Part shown: positions 8,091 through 13,612 of the stretch, one piece after another | Position numbering within the stretch: position 1 is the stretch's first letter | How the letters are laid out: the number at the start of each line of letters is the position of its first letter | Source of the DNA: Accumulibacter sp. | GTDB lineage: Bacteria > Pseudomonadota > Gammaproteobacteria > Burkholderiales > Rhodocyclaceae | Length of the DNA stretch: 13,612 nucleotides | Assembly (NCBI GenBank): GCA_003538495.1 | Contig: DPSD01000720.1 | Coordinates: forward strand, 1 to 13,612 | Reading direction: 5' to 3' | The notes under the pieces: model-generated | Database searches by the model: none | Told to the model about the DNA's origin: nothing | The model's input: the letters and a program-made list of their open reading frames with translations, nothing else | Made by a program: the position numbers and the translations under genes

Positions 8091-8106
8091 ATTACGAATT
8101 CGTAAT
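8091..8106. promoter_or_regulatory. Perfect palindrome, candidate CzcR/CopR-type box
   Basis: ATTACGAATTCGTAAT is a perfect 16-bp palindrome in the czcR/czcE divergent spacer. Its general shape (TTAC...GTAA half-sites) resembles boxes bound by CopR/CusR/CzcR regulators. If czcRS transcription starts at the czcR ATG, the box is centred near -42.5, the classical position for activator contact with RNA polymerase. It is about 140 bp from the CzcE-family start codon and could serve both directions. Assignment to CzcR is by position and resemblance. Confidence 0.65.
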
Positions 8107-8184
8107 CGGACTGTTCGCGATTCGACGTGGACGGTTTTCTACAGTACGCCTCCTGCCCTGCAGAACGGCTGCCTGATGATGTCC

Positions 8185-8211
8185 TTGACTCAAGGCAAGG
8201 TCAGGCATAAG
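8185..8211 (+). promoter_or_regulatory. Weak candidate promoter for the CzcE-like gene
   Basis: TTGACT (8185-8190) and CATAAG (8206-8211) are separated by 15 bp, shorter than optimal. The start point would fall about 30 bp before the CzcE-family ATG. This is the best sigma70-like pair seen in the spacer, but the match is poor and a regulator-dependent promoter elsewhere in 8107-8220 is equally possible. Confidence 0.25.
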
Positions 8212-8247
8212 CGGTCAGATCAACTCAATTTCCCAAGGAGAAGCATC

Positions 8248-8583
8248 ATGAAAAACACCTTTACAAAGCTGGGCTTGATTGTTGCTGTTGCGTTCGCCGC
8301 CGGCACAACGACAGCCTTTGCGAGCGAACCGACGGCCAATCAGCTTGCCCCCTATGGCTATGCGGCTTCCGGTGGAGCCAGCCGGGTCGTGAATCTGGGT
8401 GGTGAAAGCAAGTCTTTGAACGTCACTCAACTCGAAACGGTCCAGCTCAATATGGGCGAGAAGAAAATCGTCTGGACGTTCGATACGCTCGGCACGGCAT
8501 CTTTCCCGCTCTCCAAAATTGTTCCCGGTGCCGACCAGATTACGGTCTATGTGGCCAAGAACCCGCTCTATCGTTGGAATTGA
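8248..8583 (+). CDS. czcE: CzcE-family small periplasmic heavy-metal resistance protein
   Basis: A 111-residue secreted protein. Residues 1 to about 26 form a Sec signal peptide (MKNTFTKLGLIVAVAF... ending AFA|SEP), leaving a mature domain of about 85 residues. The core resembles CzcE of czc loci: a beta-rich domain with 'SLNVTQLETVQL', 'KIVWTFDTLG', 'SFPLSKIVPG' and 'VYVAKNPLYR'. CzcE is a periplasmic copper-binding protein found beside czcRS. Here the mature chain has no His, no Cys and one Met, so it may not bind copper in the described way. The ATG at 8248 has AAGGAG (8235-8240) seven bases upstream; a longer in-frame extension exists but lacks a signal peptide at its start. It is divergent from czcR, which probably controls it. 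Confidence 0.8.
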   Translation: MKNTFTKLGLIVAVAFAAGTTTAFASEPTANQLAPYGYAASGGASRVVNLGGESKSLNVTQLETVQLNMGEKKIVWTFDTLGTASFPLSKIVPGADQITVYVAKNPLYRWN

Positions 8584-8882
8584 AGCCCGAGCGCTGACGT
8601 TGGTCCAAGCGGGTCGTTGTGATTAACGGCCTGCGATTTCATTCCGCTCACCGCAACCGACGCGACGAGCGTTGCGCTGCCAACGTGCAGAAGCCGCCGG
8701 CATTCGTTACTGGCCGCCCTTTGCCGAATGTCGCGGCGGCAATCAAGAGCAAAAACGCTTTTACTGTTAGTGACTGATAAAGGACGTTATCATTCACTAC
8801 TGGCGGAGCACTGCGGATCGTCGTGGACAAACTTAGTCATTGTGATTACATTGGATTGCGTATGAGTGACCAGGATTGAACA
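8584..8882. other. Non-coding spacer with inverted repeats, between metal genes and recombinase module
   Basis: About 300 bases with no convincing gene. It holds an imperfect stem-loop: GCCGCCG (8693-8699) plus CATTCG (8701-8706) pair with CGAATG (8725-8730) plus CGGCGGC (8734-8740), with an uneven bulge and an 18-base loop. The 13-6-13 inverted repeat at 8768-8799 is listed separately. No U-run follows the stem-loop, so a classical terminator is not supported. The region probably contains the end of the czc unit, the antitoxin promoter and a recombination or regulatory site. Confidence 0.5.
8768..8799. repeat. 13-6-13 inverted repeat, candidate tyrosine-recombinase core site or TA operator
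   Basis: TAGTGACTGATAA (8768-8780) and, inverted, TTATCATTCACTA (8787-8799) match at 12 of 13 positions around a 6-bp centre AGGACG. Two inverted arms of 11-13 bp around a 6-8 bp centre is the geometry of tyrosine-recombinase core sites such as dif or loxP. A complete tyrosine recombinase lies about 600 bp downstream in the same module. The alternative is an operator for the CopG-like antitoxin, since TATCAT (8788-8793) could be a -10 element within the right arm. Confidence 0.6.
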
Positions 8883-9125
8883 ATGGAAACCCGCGTCGTA
8901 ACTGCCCACATTCCGATCGAGTTGGCCGAGAAGGTCGATCAGCTCGCCGCACGTCTGGAGCGCCCCAGGGGCTGGATCGTCAAACAGGCCTTGACGGCCT
9001 GGGTCGATCTCGAAGCGAAGCGCTATCAGCTGACGCTCGAAGGCCTGGCGGATGTGGATGCCGGGCGACTGGTCGAGCACAGCGAGATCGAGGGCTGGGC
9101 GAACAGTCTTGAGCGACCGGAGTAG
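8883..9125 (+). CDS. CopG-like ribbon-helix-helix antitoxin
   Basis: An 80-residue protein with an N-terminal ribbon-helix-helix: the strand 'RVVTAHIP' then helices 'IELAEKVDQLAARLE' and 'PRGWIVKQALTAWVDLEAKR' (to about residue 40). It would bind DNA as a dimer and repress its own operon. The C-terminal acidic tail (DVDAGRLVEHSEIEGWANSLE) is what RHH antitoxins use to wrap the toxin. The start ATG 8883 follows AGG at a slightly long spacing. The stop is two bases before the toxin ATG, the usual antitoxin-first order. Overall this matches the CopG/ParD-type antitoxins paired with ParE/RelE-fold toxins. Confidence 0.85.
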   Translation: METRVVTAHIPIELAEKVDQLAARLERPRGWIVKQALTAWVDLEAKRYQLTLEGLADVDAGRLVEHSEIEGWANSLERPE

Positions 9126-9127
9126 CG

Positions 9128-9403
9128 ATGGCCCTGAAGTGGACCAGCAGTGCGCAGCGCGATCTGGCGCGCTTGCATGATTTTCTGGCGCCGGTCAATC
9201 CGCGCGCTGCCGGGAAGATTGTTCAACAGCTGGTCGCCGGCGCCGGGCGACTCGTGACCTACCCGCAGCTGGGCGTCCAGCTCGAAGAATTCGCGCCACG
9301 CGATGTGCGGCGGGTGATCGTCGGCGACTACGAGCTACGTTACGAGGTGACCGACGCCGCCATTTACATCTTGCGGCTTTGGCACGCACGAGAGGATCGG
9401 TAA
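9128..9403 (+). CDS. ParE/RelE-superfamily toxin
   Basis: A 91-residue toxin of the RelE/ParE fold. Features typical of the ParE branch are 'MALKWTSSAQRDLARLHDFL' at the N-terminus, 'LVTYPQLGVQLEEF' in the middle, and the C-terminal beta-sheet 'VRRVIVGDYELRYEV' and 'IYILRLWHAREDR', ending in the common WHxREdR tail. ParE toxins inhibit DNA gyrase, whereas RelE toxins cut mRNA on the ribosome; the sequence favours ParE but the target is inferred. The ATG follows GGAG (9119-9122) inside the antitoxin end. The TAA stop overlaps the recombinase ATG by one base (TAATG), so the toxin, antitoxin and recombinase probably share one transcript. Confidence 0.87.
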   Translation: MALKWTSSAQRDLARLHDFLAPVNPRAAGKIVQQLVAGAGRLVTYPQLGVQLEEFAPRDVRRVIVGDYELRYEVTDAAIYILRLWHAREDR

Positions 9404-10365
9404 TGGCCGTATCGCTAATACAAGCAGCGTCCGGAACGTTTGGCCTGCCGGCGCTGTTTTCACCGACACCGGAGGCGGGCAAGCGCACCCTCGAGTTCTT
9501 CACCGCCAACATTCGCAACCCGAACACGCGCAGGGCCTACGCGCGCGCTGCCGCGGAATTCTCGACCTGGTGCGAAGAGGTCGGCTTGCGCGAGCTGCGC
9601 GCCATCGAGCCGGTTCATGTGGCTACCTATATCGAAACCCTGCAAAGGCGCCTGTCGGCGCCGTCGGTCAAGCTGCACCTGGCGGGGCTGCGAATGCTCT
9701 TCGACTGGCTGGTAATTGGCCAGGTCATCGCGGCGAATCCAGCCAGCTCGGTACGCGGCCCCAAACACTCGGTCAAGAAAGGCAAGGCCCCTGTGCTCGG
9801 CGCCGACGAAGCCCGCGCGCTTCTTGATGGAATCGACACCAGCAAGGCGGTCGGACTGCGCGATCGCGCGCTGATCGCTCTCATGGTGTACACCTTCGCG
9901 CGCGTTGGCGCGGCGGTGGGCATGAAGGTTCAGGATGTCTACGTTCAAGGCCGACGGACCTGGGTGCGCCTACACGAGAAAGGCGGCAAGCAGCACGAAA
10001 TGCCCTGCCATCACAATCTCGACGAGTACCTGCACGCCTACATCGAAGGTGCGCAGATCGGCAGTGAGGGCAGGGGGGTTCTGTTCCGCACGGCCGCCGG
10101 CCGGACGGGCCAACTCACCGAGCGCGCGATGAGCCAGGCGGACGTGTACCGGATGATCCGGCGGCACGCCGAAGCCATTGCTCTACGGACGGAAATCGGC
10201 TGTCACAGCTTCCGGGCTACAGGCATCACCGAGTACCTGCGCAATGGCGGCAAGCTGGAGGTGGCGCAGCAGATGGCCAACCATGAAAGCGCGAGAACCA
10301 CCGGCCTTTACGATCGGCGAAACGACCAGGTCAGTCTCGACGAGGTCGAGCGGATCGTTATTTGA
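9403..10365 (+). CDS. Tyrosine recombinase/integrase (XerC/D-like)
   Basis: A 320-residue site-specific recombinase. The N-terminal SAM-like core-binding domain covers about residues 25-110 ('NTRRAYARAAAEFSTWCEEV', 'YIETLQRRLSAPSVKLHLAG'). The catalytic domain has all expected residues: Arg167 in 'YTFARVGA', Lys193 in 'HEKGGK', His268 and Arg271 in 'CHSFRATG', His294 in 'MANHES', and the nucleophile Tyr303 in 'TTGLYDRR'. The size is like XerC/XerD or transposon resolvase-type recombinases, without the arm-binding domain of phage integrases. ATG 9403 was chosen over an upstream TTG because AGAGGA (9391-9396) sits six bases before it and it is coupled to the toxin stop. The enzyme appears intact. 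It could resolve cointegrates of a transposon or mobilise the module; no transposase is seen in this window. Confidence 0.95.
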   Translation: MAVSLIQAASGTFGLPALFSPTPEAGKRTLEFFTANIRNPNTRRAYARAAAEFSTWCEEVGLRELRAIEPVHVATYIETLQRRLSAPSVKLHLAGLRMLFDWLVIGQVIAANPASSVRGPKHSVKKGKAPVLGADEARALLDGIDTSKAVGLRDRALIALMVYTFARVGAAVGMKVQDVYVQGRRTWVRLHEKGGKQHEMPCHHNLDEYLHAYIEGAQIGSEGRGVLFRTAAGRTGQLTERAMSQADVYRMIRRHAEAIALRTEIGCHSFRATGITEYLRNGGKLEVAQQMANHESARTTGLYDRRNDQVSLDEVERIVI

Positions 10366-10390
10366 CAAAAGCTGGAGCCGACACCTAAAT
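10362..10390 (+). promoter_or_regulatory. Candidate promoter for the 861-residue protein gene
   Basis: A perfect -35 TTGACA (10362-10367) overlaps the recombinase stop codon. CTAAAT (10385-10390) lies 17 bp further on, a weak -10 matching at three positions. The start point would be about 35 bp before the ATG at 10431. The only non-coding sequence here is the 65-bp gap 10366-10430, which has no terminator. Confidence 0.35.
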
Positions 10391-10430
10391 GCGTAAGTGA
10401 GCAGCACGACCTCTTCGGTACGCCAACAAC

Positions 10431-13016
10431 ATGAAGTCACCACCTGGTAAAACTATCGTAGATGAATTCTATGTCCATTTCTCTGCACTTGAGCACGTCG
10501 AGAACGAAGCAACCAAGCTAAGGATCCAGCAGGCCATCGCGGCAATGGTCGCTTCCGTAGAAGAGGCGCCTAACGTCGCCAAGGTGAACCTTCGCTCCGG
10601 CCGTGTTTCACTTCTGGCCTATCCTGAATTTTTCGAGTCGGCGTTCCCTACGCTCGCCGCGGCGTGGATCTTTCAACCGGGCCCCGTTTCCACGGCCTCA
10701 TTCAGGAGCTACCGGGATACGATTAACCCGCCCATCCTCCATAGGAAGGAATTGCTTGTAGCCAGCTCGCACCCAGAGCGTGCTGTGTGGGCAGCGTTGA
10801 CTTCAACGGCCGAGAGACTCGGCCTGTTCGACGAACCGTCGACAATCGGGTTTCGCTTGAACTGGAACCGGCTCATTGAGAGCAAGGGCTACCGCCTCGT
10901 GGGCGATCAGTTTGTTCCGTTGGGTAATGAACTTAGCACAGACCTGTCGCTGCCTTATGCCAGCCTAGATGGCCCTGTTCAACGCCACTTAACGGCGCTG
11001 TCGCGCACCAGCTTCTCTGCTCCCGTGCAAATGCTTGTACGTTACGAGCTGCTGCACGCGGGAATATCTTTTTTCGACTATGGATGCGGTCGTGGAGGTG
11101 ATATCTCCGGACTAGTGGCTGAAGGCATAGATGCCCAGGGCTGGGACCCGCACTTCCTGCCCGATGCGCCGCTTGCCCAGGCAGACATTGTCAACCTCGG
11201 CTTTGTCATCAACGTCATTGAGGATCCGGCGGAGCGTGTCGAGGCGCTGACAAGAGCTTTCAGATTAGCGCGCACAGCCCTTTCAGTTGGCGTGATGCTC
11301 TATGGCGGCGATATTCCGGGGCGCCCATATCTCGATGGCTATCGGACTTCGCGAAACACTTTTCAGAAGTATTTCTCCCAAGGCGAGTTCAAAGACTATG
11401 TCGAGCAGGTGCTGCACCGCGACGCCTTCGTTGTCGGGCCTGGAGTAGCGTTTGTCTTTGCCAGTAGCGAGGCCGAGCAGCGCTTCAGCGCAAGCCGCTA
11501 CCGCAGGCGGAATGTGGCAGCACGACTCCTTGCTACAGGTTCTCCTAAGCCTATCTGGCCCAAGTCCGCCCGGCCGATAGAATCCAAAGAGCTCCGCCGG
11601 CCTCGCATGTCTCGCACAGCACAGCGGCTCGCGACCGTGCGACCCTTGCTGGACCAACTATGGGCCACCATGCTTGACCTCGGTCGAGCGCCAGAAGCTG
11701 AGGAAGTTGCGAATCTGTCCGAAATCGACAGTCAGCTAGGCAGCTTGCCGACCGCTCTTCGTTTCGTGTACCGCCACTACAATCAGTCCCTGCTCTCGAT
11801 TGCAGCCGAGACACGCACGAACGACCTGCGGTTACTACTGGCGACACAACAGTTCGCGCAACGGCCAGCGTACCGGCAACTCGAACCGAGACTTCAGCGC
11901 GACATCAAGGCCTTCTTCGGCAATTACCGCTTGGCCGAGGCTGCTGGCATGCAGTTGCTGCTCGATGCTGCCGAGCCAGCGAAGGTTCTCACGGCATGTC
12001 AACTTGCAGCCACGCAAGGTCTCGGCTGGCTCCAAGGCGACCGGTCTCTGCAGCTTCACGTCGCTATGGTTGAGCGACTACCTGCCGTCTTGCGTGCGTA
12101 CGTGGCCTGCGGGTTGATCCTTTGGGATGCGCTCAGTGAGGTGCAACTAGTCAAAATTCACATTTCATCGGGGAAGCTCACCCTCATGGAACTTGATGAG
12201 TTCGACGATAACCCACTGCCGCGTCTCAGCCGCCGCATCAAGGTCAATATTCGCAAGCTGGACTGCGACGTGTTCCAGTATGGAAGCGCGCAGTACCCGA
12301 AGCCAGTCTTATACCGCAAGAGCCGCTATCTCCACGAGGACTACCCCGGCTTCGTCAATCAGCTAGCGTTTGATGAGGCGCTTGAACGGACGGGGCTACT
12401 CGGCGACTCGGAATTTGGGCCGTCAGCAGAGCAACTCACGTTGTCGCTGGAGATCTGTCGGCTCGCCATAGCTGACTATCGCCTTGTGCCAAGCACGACC
12501 ATCCCTGACCTTGACGCAAGCTGCGGCACCAACTTCACTTACCGGTCTTTCATCGAGTGTGGTGAGACACAACGACGGTTAGGACTCCCGAATCTTCCGC
12601 TCAACCCTAAAACCTACAATGCATTGCACGCCTTGGCAGTTACGATCCTCGACCCGGTCATCGAATATTTCGGTCCGATCCGCCTCACCTATGGATTCGC
12701 GTCCGCCACGTTAACGCGGCAAATCGCGGGCCGCATTGCACCAAGGCTTGATCAGCATGCGGCGTGCGAGCAGGGGGGCAGCGGCGCGCTGATCTGCCGC
12801 CGCGGAGGAGCAGCGTGCGACTTCATCGTCGACGACGAAGACATGAAGGAAGTCACTCATTGGATCGTGAAACACCTGCCGTTTGACCGCCTCTATTTCT
12901 ATGGATCTGAACGCCCTATCCATATCAGCTTTTCGGCGACTCCGGTGCAACAAGCGTTTCAGTTGGCGATGAGCAGTAGTGGTCGGCTCGTGCCACGCCC
13001 ACTCGCTGGCGGCTAG
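10431..13016 (+). CDS. DNA-phosphorothioation-associated methyltransferase-like protein with C-terminal M15-like metallopeptidase-fold domain
   Basis: An 861-residue soluble multidomain protein. Residues 51-115 ('KVNLRSGRVSLLAYPEFFES', then 'PPILHRKELLV') and the core at 186-345 match the family called DNA phosphorothioation-associated putative methyltransferase. The SAM-binding motif is 'FFDYGCGRGGD' (Asp216-Asp224), followed by 'AQGWDPHF', 'NLGFVINVIEDPAER' and 'SRNTFQKYFSQGEF'. At about 575-650 the first motif recurs ('KIHISSGKLTLMELDEFDDN', 'KPVLYRKSRYL'), suggesting an internal duplication. Residues about 695-835 look like an M15A DD-peptidase/Hedgehog-fold domain, with candidate zinc ligands His776, Asp797 and His831. 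The start is the only ATG after an in-frame stop at 10398 and has no Shine-Dalgarno sequence. The likely role is defence or DNA modification; the modified substrate is unknown. Family assignment of the core is fairly firm, that of the C-terminal domain is moderate. Confidence 0.8.
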   Translation: MKSPPGKTIVDEFYVHFSALEHVENEATKLRIQQAIAAMVASVEEAPNVAKVNLRSGRVSLLAYPEFFESAFPTLAAAWIFQPGPVSTASFRSYRDTINPPILHRKELLVASSHPERAVWAALTSTAERLGLFDEPSTIGFRLNWNRLIESKGYRLVGDQFVPLGNELSTDLSLPYASLDGPVQRHLTALSRTSFSAPVQMLVRYELLHAGISFFDYGCGRGGDISGLVAEGIDAQGWDPHFLPDAPLAQADIVNLGFVINVIEDPAERVEALTRAFRLARTALSVGVMLYGGDIPGRPYLDGYRTSRNTFQKYFSQGEFKDYVEQVLHRDAFVVGPGVAFVFASSEAEQRFSASRYRRRNVAARLLATGSPKPIWPKSARPIESKELRRPRMSRTAQRLATVRPLLDQLWATMLDLGRAPEAEEVANLSEIDSQLGSLPTALRFVYRHYNQSLLSIAAETRTNDLRLLLATQQFAQRPAYRQLEPRLQRDIKAFFGNYRLAEAAGMQLLLDAAEPAKVLTACQLAATQGLGWLQGDRSLQLHVAMVERLPAVLRAYVACGLILWDALSEVQLVKIHISSGKLTLMELDEFDDNPLPRLSRRIKVNIRKLDCDVFQYGSAQYPKPVLYRKSRYLHEDYPGFVNQLAFDEALERTGLLGDSEFGPSAEQLTLSLEICRLAIADYRLVPSTTIPDLDASCGTNFTYRSFIECGETQRRLGLPNLPLNPKTYNALHALAVTILDPVIEYFGPIRLTYGFASATLTRQIAGRIAPRLDQHAACEQGGSGALICRRGGAACDFIVDDEDMKEVTHWIVKHLPFDRLYFYGSERPIHISFSATPVQQAFQLAMSSSGRLVPRPLAGG

Positions 13017-13044
13017 CACCGACACCGGCAATAGTTCTGGCGGA

Positions 13045-13612
13045 TCACTCAATGGCTTCCGATATACTGCGGCGGATGAGAGACCGGCCAGAGCCACTCG
13101 CGTTGCGAAACGCATCGGTCGAAAAATCAATCTCGCTCGCAGGCATCAGCTTATTCGTAAAATATGCTACGCTAATATCCCGCGCCTCATACGCATCCTT
13201 TGCTAGGTCGCGCAGGATATCGAACAAAGCCTGCACACCTACCGTCTTTGTTATGAACGAGCCCGCCCCTGCCGTTGACCAGAACACCTTCTCGCATGCA
13301 ATCAGATAGTTCAGCGTCATCGTGTAGACAACCGCATCCTGGCCCTCAAGGTATACGGTGCGTAGCGGAGACTTGTCGCTCCGCAAGGAACCAAGCGCGT
13401 TTCGCGGTTTCCGCTCCGTATCGAGGAGATTCGAAGTGTCCTTCTTCGGATTTGTCGTTATCAGGCGCATGATCCCCTCTACGATAACGGCAGTCGAAAC
13501 CTTCCAGGCCGCACGGGCGCTTAGGAGCGCAAGGGCTTCATCCTTCTTCGGGGCAATAAGTATCCGCCCCTTCAACGGCGACTTCTCGTCCGTGCCAAGT
13601 CTACGGGTAAGG
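13045..13612 (-). CDS. DGQHR/DndB-like protein, C-terminal part (N-terminus outside window)
   Basis: The frame stays open to the window end: beyond the TTG at 13575 it continues as LTRRLGTDEKSP, so this is the last 189 residues of a longer protein. The visible part matches the C-terminal helical half of DGQHR-domain proteins, the group that includes DndB of DNA phosphorothioation systems. The signs are 'YTMTLNYLIACEKVFW', 'SFITKTVGVQALFDILRDL' and the ending 'EIDFSTDAFRNASGSGRSLI'. DndB acts as a repressor of dnd genes; other DGQHR proteins are uncharacterised, and the defining DGQHR segment itself would lie outside this window. The gene is convergent with the methyltransferase-like gene, 28 bp apart, with no visible terminator. 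The pairing with a phosphorothioation-associated family supports the call. Confidence 0.6.
   Translation of the reverse strand, partial: LTRRLGTDEKSPLKGRILIAPKKDEALALLSARAAWKVSTAVIVEGIMRLITTNPKKDTSNLLDTERKPRNALGSLRSDKSPLRTVYLEGQDAVVYTMTLNYLIACEKVFWSTAGAGSFITKTVGVQALFDILRDLAKDAYEARDISVAYFTNKLMPASEIDFSTDAFRNASGSGRSLIRRSISEAIE

Noticed and set aside
8026..8247. In-frame upstream extension of the CzcE-like protein (74 extra residues)
   Set aside because: The extension runs over the czcR start and promoter region, hides the signal peptide inside the protein, and lacks the strong AAGGAG that precedes ATG 8248.
8648..8830. A 60-codon minus-strand frame in the spacer, with one hydrophobic stretch
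   Set aside because: No ribosome-binding site or recognisable family, and it runs through the inverted repeats; nothing distinguishes it from chance.
9379..9405. TTG start for the recombinase eight codons upstream
   Set aside because: It lies inside the toxin gene without a suitable ribosome-binding site, while ATG 9403 has AGAGGA six bases upstream.
10366..10430. Integron-type attC or a tRNA attachment site after the recombinase gene
   Set aside because: No attC-like core sites or tRNA-like sequence can be recognised in the 65 bases; only the short repeat resembling 8857-8873 is seen.
13045..13575. Treating the right-hand minus-strand gene as complete with a TTG start at 13575
   Set aside because: The frame remains open to the end of the window and the visible part resembles only the C-terminal half of the family, so the gene is partial.

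Overview
The window looks like a piece of an accessory genomic island from a GC-rich proteobacterium, most likely a beta- or gammaproteobacterium. That rests on close textual resemblance of several proteins to CzcA, CzcC, CzcE, CadR, CadA and IHF-beta of that group, on Shine-Dalgarno usage, and on the czc/cad gene content. No rRNA, tRNA or CRISPR array is visible.

Layout: (1) 1-2870, plus strand: the end of a divalent-metal RND efflux operon, with the C-terminal part of a CzcA-type pump, a small DUF3240 protein and a CzcC/TolC-type outer-membrane channel, all overlapping by a few bases. (2) 2920-6027: an IHF-beta-like DNA-bending protein and a CadR-type MerR regulator on the minus strand, divergent from a His-rich CadA/ZntA-type P-type ATPase, with a textbook MerR operator in a 20-bp promoter spacer. 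(3) 6039-8583: a CzcR/CzcS-type two-component pair on the minus strand, divergent from a small periplasmic CzcE-family protein, with a perfect 16-bp palindrome between them. Together these form a cytoplasm-to-periplasm (CadA) and periplasm-to-outside (Czc) relay for Zn/Cd/Co/Pb-type cations, with cytosolic (CadR) and periplasmic (CzcRS) sensing.

(4) 8584-10430: a different module. A CopG-like antitoxin, a ParE/RelE-like toxin and a complete tyrosine recombinase are packed into one apparent operon. Upstream lies a 13-6-13 inverted repeat with the geometry of a tyrosine-recombinase core site; related half-site-like words lie just before the operon and just after it.

(5) 10431-13612: a probable defence locus cut by the window end. 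It holds an 861-residue protein with a methyltransferase core of the DNA-phosphorothioation-associated type, an apparent internal duplication, and a C-terminal domain that resembles M15A DD-peptidase/Hedgehog-fold metallopeptidases. Convergent to it is the C-terminal part of a DGQHR/DndB-like protein. The fusion protein and its DGQHR-like neighbour are the most novel-looking content; the recombinase module with its putative site is second.
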